From Amphibalanus amphitrite (Eukaryota > Arthropoda > Thecostraca > Balanomorpha > Balanidae), in NCBI RefSeq assembly GCF_019059575.1, contig NW_024881592.1, positions 62,001 to 126,000 on the forward strand: DNA of 64,000 nt, read 5' to 3'. A program made the position numbers and the translations under genes. The number at the start of each line of letters is the position of its first letter. Position 1 is the first letter of the stretch. The notes under the pieces are model-generated. The model was not told the DNA's origin. It saw nothing but the letters and a program-made list of their open reading frames with translations, and made no database searches. This document shows, piece by piece, positions 60,948 through 64,000 of the stretch.

Positions 60948-62506
60948 AACCGCAGGTTGTTTGAAAAGACAAACACTATTCGTTAGAATTGTGTTTTTCT
61001 ATTGAAAAACAACCGGAGCGGTCCTTCTCCGGGCTATGTTTTGCATGTCTGGCCGCGAATCGAGACATCTTGATTGGGGCCTAAACTTGTGGCTCGATTT
61101 TCGTAAAAATTTCAGGGTATGGGCTCCCGCAGGCGATCTACCTGATGGCACCGGTCGCTACTCGCTTAAAACCTCGTGGCACGTGGCACGTGCCATTCCA
61201 TTTTCCCCATGTTAAGTCAATGGGGTTTTGGACACTTTTTGCGCGATCGGGAATAGCGGAAAAAATCGCGGAACAAGGTATGGTTTGCTGCACACCATTT
61301 TATGACCGACACGTTCAGGTACACGCCCGTGTGCGCCGTATACCCGTCAGAATTCGTTAACGTGAGTTGCACGAGTTTGAAGTTGAGCTTTTTTCGCTCC
61401 CCATGTTAAGTCAATGGGCGTTTTTGCAGAGACATTTTCATTCGCTCATTGTACAAAATTATATGATACGATTTTGTTTAAACTTCCAGGACTTGTTGAG
61501 AAAAGACCATAGAACATGTTGTTATGCTTCTTTAAGCTGTGCAAATTCGTTTGTTCTTTTTAAGCTCGTTTAAAAATGAAAACATTTAACATGGAAAGTC
61601 AATGGGAGCTCTTTGTTGCTTAATAACTTTTTACAGTTGAGATATATTTAAGTGAAAATTTGATAGGTTATACAACTTTTGATGCTCTTTCCAATGATAT
61701 ATAGAACGTTATTGCACGTTGTGCCGTTTTTGAGGAATTTGGTAAAAAAGCACGACTTTACCGAGATTTGAGCTCAGACCTATATATGGTCTTGGCTCAG
61801 ACAGTATACGAACAGGTGACAGGGATACCTCCCATTGAAGGATGCGATTTAATACTAAACATTAGCAGCCGGCCGCCGTGGGGACGTTTTTGTACGACTT
61901 ATATCTCCGCAGCCACTGGACCAATACACTTGCGGTTTTTTGTGTGGGGTAGCGTATACCCTTCTTAGAAGTATTTTACTATGGACGATGCATGCGGGTG
62001 ACCCCTACTGCACGTGACACGTGTAATACGGAGAGGTGTCAGTTTTGTAATAAGTGCAATAACTCAGCAATTACTGGGCCGATTGCGCTGAAACTTGGCA
62101 TGGAGGTAGTCACCTACCAGGCGATCCATTTTCATGTGCCACGGTAGGGGTGCCGCTGCACGTGCGCACGTGCAGGGTGACGCTTCCAGATCTCGTGACC
62201 GGCCGGGCCGATTGAGTTCAAATTTGGCACACCGCCAGAGACCGCGTAGTAGGGTGTCTTGCACAGATCAGTTGGGTCCCAGGTTGCACGTGCGCACGTG
62301 CAGGGTGACGCTTCCATATCTCAGGAACGGCCGGTAGACCGACGAATAGGGTGCCGTGCACGTCAGTCCGTAGCACACCGACTCCGGTCTGCACGTGCAA
62401 GGCTCATCCTCTCGTTTGGTGGCGGGCGTTTTTGCTGCGTTTACAAAGGTGCTTGCTCAAACAACCTGCGGTCCCGCGATGCGGAGCCCGGCATCGCAGA
62501 TGCCGG
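60948..62506 (+). mobile_element. Helentron-like unit 23 (last unit)
   Basis: Complete termini; a short minisatellite fused at about 62334 to the 3' segment. The palindrome CCGGCATCGCAGATGCCGG (62488-62506) closes the array, followed by T and single-copy-like DNA. Confidence 0.7.
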
Positions 62507-63788
62507 TACCGTATATCGAGACAATACATTGGAAAGTGGAAACGTACATCAACGCTAGTGTTTTGTAATGATAAGCGGACTGAAATCATATATTGGTCAT
62601 ATTCATGGTGCTTTTGCGTGGCAAGTACCAATATACATAAAACATTATTGGGTTGAAGAAAAAAATGACGAAGTCACACATTCGGCGGATTCACTTCACG
62701 AGAAATTTGTTATGAAAGAGCTCGAGCAGTCTTCTAAATTTATAGAAGAACTTTCACTTGCTACATGTCCGTCGCCACCCACCACTTTTTACGCGATTCG
62801 TCCATGAAAAACCGAGGGAGGGGCCCACCCGATCTCTTCGAAGTACGTGGGTTACATTATGGTAAGGAGTTCACGTGATCGACATAACCTTAGCTGACCA
62901 TGATGCAACATCCGAGATACACAAGCATATGTAATACTGCCGTTTTCACGACGGGCTATCCGGCGAGTGCACCTTATTTGACCAAATCTGCACCTTATCT
63001 CTTTTACTGCAAATATCTTTATTTTATGAATTTATTTCAGTGTTTTAATCGATGATACTCTCTGATAACATGACGAAACAGGGATAGGTATAAGCAATTA
63101 GTGCAGCCCCAGCTGATAGCTACTCAGAGACACACTGAACCTAATTTGACCAAATATGCACCTAATGTGCACCAAATGTGTACCAGATGGCCGTCGTGAA
63201 AATAGCTAATGTCTCGGGAGTGTGGCAACTTTGTGAAAGTGTCATCTTCCAAAAATATTTCTCCTTTCATATGCACCACAAGCGTCGGAAAGTTGCGACG
63301 TTTCATAGAATGAATTTCTGCTCGTTGTCCGACAAGCTTTGCTCAGTTGTATCGCCTTACAGGGTATCAGTAAATGACTGCTTGAATCTGAGCAGCAATA
63401 TTACCTGCAACTATCAAATCGTATGACTGCTCCCTCTCACCTGCATTCTCCCCACGTAAGTTTCAATGATTTTCTATACGTCGTTGACCTTCCGAATATC
63501 TTGCAAAGGTAATGCCTCTCTTATGTCAATGCACACAAGAGAATTAACTCCTAAGCGGACGGGTGTTCCCTTCAGGCTGGCTTTTTACATCGTCTAAGTG
63601 TGTGGTCCGAAACACTGCGGTGCAAATTCAATCCACCCAAGTGCCTTCACTAAGTGCCAAGGCCTTCAATTTGGGCACTAATCCAATCAATATCACTTAT
63701 GTGCAAGGTGGTTAACACGAGTGTTTTGAGTATGTGCTCGACCTTGGCTTTATTCAGAACGCAATGCCGATATTTGCCGACCATATAA
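62507..63788. other. Single-copy-like flank to the right of the array
   Basis: No gene is supported. A frame at 62568-62807 has mixed composition but no family I recognise and no splice context. Short unit-related motifs are absent, so the array ends cleanly. Confidence 0.5.
62785..62835 (+). repeat. Short dispersed similarity to the 4.5-kb element
   Basis: TTTTTACGCGATTCGTCCAT, then GAAAAACCGAGGGAGGGGCC resembles 49980-50030 (TTTTACGCGATTTAGGTATT, then GAAAAACAGAGGGCGGGGTC). It is probably a fragment of a common repeat. Confidence 0.3.
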
Positions 63789-63983
63789 GACACATCTGTG
63801 GCCAAGGTAAAACGCACGATAGGGTTACTGATGAAGTGTGGAAGTCGTCACCAGGAAGCACCACGCTTTTATCACACTGACCTCCTGGCCGTTTACAAAA
63901 CACATGTTTGTTCTGTTCGGGAATATGAATGCATTGCTTGGTCCGTAGTCGCAATCAACCACCTCATTGGGCTCGAACATTTA
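63789..63983 (+). pseudogene. LINE reverse-transcriptase C-terminal remnant
   Basis: An open stretch ending in TAA encodes VKRTIGLLMKCGSRH and, after a few residues, LLAVYKTHVCSVREYECIAW, then SVVAINHLIGLEHL. The ...LLA-YK-HVRSV-EY-C-AWS pattern is the end of CR1/Jockey-type LINE reverse transcriptases. Only about 65 residues remain and a stop precedes it at 63786, so it is a short dead fragment. It may continue past the window edge in another frame. Confidence 0.6.
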
Positions 63984-64000
63984 TAACACAAATTTTTGAT

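Larger units (their letters stand above)
7792..62506 (+). repeat. 54.7-kb head-to-tail array of Helentron-like (HINE/DINE-1-like) units
   Basis: About 23 units in the same orientation share a 5' end AACCGCAGGTTGTTTG and, when complete, a 3' end CAAACAACCTGCGGT followed by a 15-bp spacer and a 19-bp palindrome. The outermost 5' end (7792) is preceded by T and the outermost 3' end (62506) is followed by T, so the whole array fits one insertion between two Ts. Known Helentron-derived HINEs (for example Drosophila DINE-1) have short inverted repeats of this layout, a 3' stem-loop, a central tandem-repeat block and T/T targets. The match is in architecture, not in sequence I can name. No Rep/helicase is encoded. 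A family of complex satellite unrelated to Helentrons is the main alternative. Confidence 0.65.

Noticed and set aside
8056-62264. Dozens of repeated 60-130-codon frames (for example those starting MARGTCDSIF or MANTFGYTL)
   Set aside because: They are the same few repeat segments read in several frames and both strands. Frames are not preserved between copies and no family resemblance is seen.
7792-62506. CRISPR array
   Set aside because: Repeats are kilobase units without short uniform spacers, beside an intron-containing animal gene.
7792-62506. Integron-like cassette array, suggested by inverted CAAACAACC/GGTTGTTTG sites between units
   Set aside because: No integrase and no cassette genes, and the context is eukaryotic. 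The site layout fits Helentron-type ends better.
7792-62506. Centromeric alpha-type satellite
   Set aside because: Units are long, mosaic and carry defined transposon-like termini. Nothing in the sequence itself points to centromere function.
7792-62506. Retroviral or LTR-type element
   Set aside because: No long terminal direct repeats with TG...CA ends, and no recognisable protein domains of that group anywhere in the window.
62568-62807. 79-codon frame right of the array
   Set aside because: Composition is plausible, but there is no homology I recognise, and part of it overlaps a short dispersed repeat.

Overview
The window is from an animal genome, most likely an invertebrate. Positions 880-5377 (+ strand) carry seven GT-AG-bounded exons that join in frame into the C-terminal part of a multiple C2 and transmembrane domain protein (MCTP). 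The short introns, the 27-bp microexon and the arthropod-like wording of the C-terminus suggest an arthropod, possibly a crustacean, but the species cannot be fixed from sequence alone. No upstream C2-domain exon is visible, so the gene enters from the left. Its last exon is preceded by a tandem copy of its own acceptor and first 13 codons. Positions 5378-7791 look single-copy and contain no gene I can support.

Positions 7792-62506 (54.7 kb) form one head-to-tail array of about 23 related, non-coding units of roughly 1.5-3 kb. A unit opens with AACCGCAGGTTGTTTG, always preceded by T. A complete unit ends with the inverted copy CAAACAACCTGCGGT, then a 19-bp palindrome (CCAGCATCGCAGATGCTGG, or a covarying G:C version), then T. 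A 5' terminal inverted repeat matched by an internal 3' copy, a 3' terminal stem-loop, a central tandem-repeat block and T/T flanks are the signature of non-autonomous Helentron rolling-circle elements (HINE / DINE-1-like). The unit body has a conserved order: three small 5' hairpins, a 5' body with repeated AAGTCAATGGG phrases, a GC-rich segment, and a minisatellite built around the perfect 18-bp palindrome TGCACGTGCGCACGTGCA. No transposase, Rep/helicase or other protein gene is present, so the array would depend on enzymes supplied from elsewhere.

The array has trapped other elements and amplified them. A ~805-bp element with CGTTACGGT ends occurs in six units. A 1.64-kb foldback holds two inverted tRNA-like heads. 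A 4.5-kb element with TA duplications sits in a duplicated copy of a unit whose empty site survives elsewhere in the window; it contains a hAT-like MITE, an inverted-repeat element with hammerhead-like hairpins and a TTAA-flanked MITE. AGGTCA-dense elements lie at TTAA with CCC...GGG ends (piggyBac-like). There are also two GC-rich minisatellite tracts. Near-identical segments of 0.8-1.8 kb at distant positions show recent segmental duplication within the array.

Positions 62507-64000 return to single-copy-like DNA, with a short LINE reverse-transcriptase remnant at the right edge. Nearly all open frames in 7.8-62.5 kb are by-products of repeats and are not annotated as genes.
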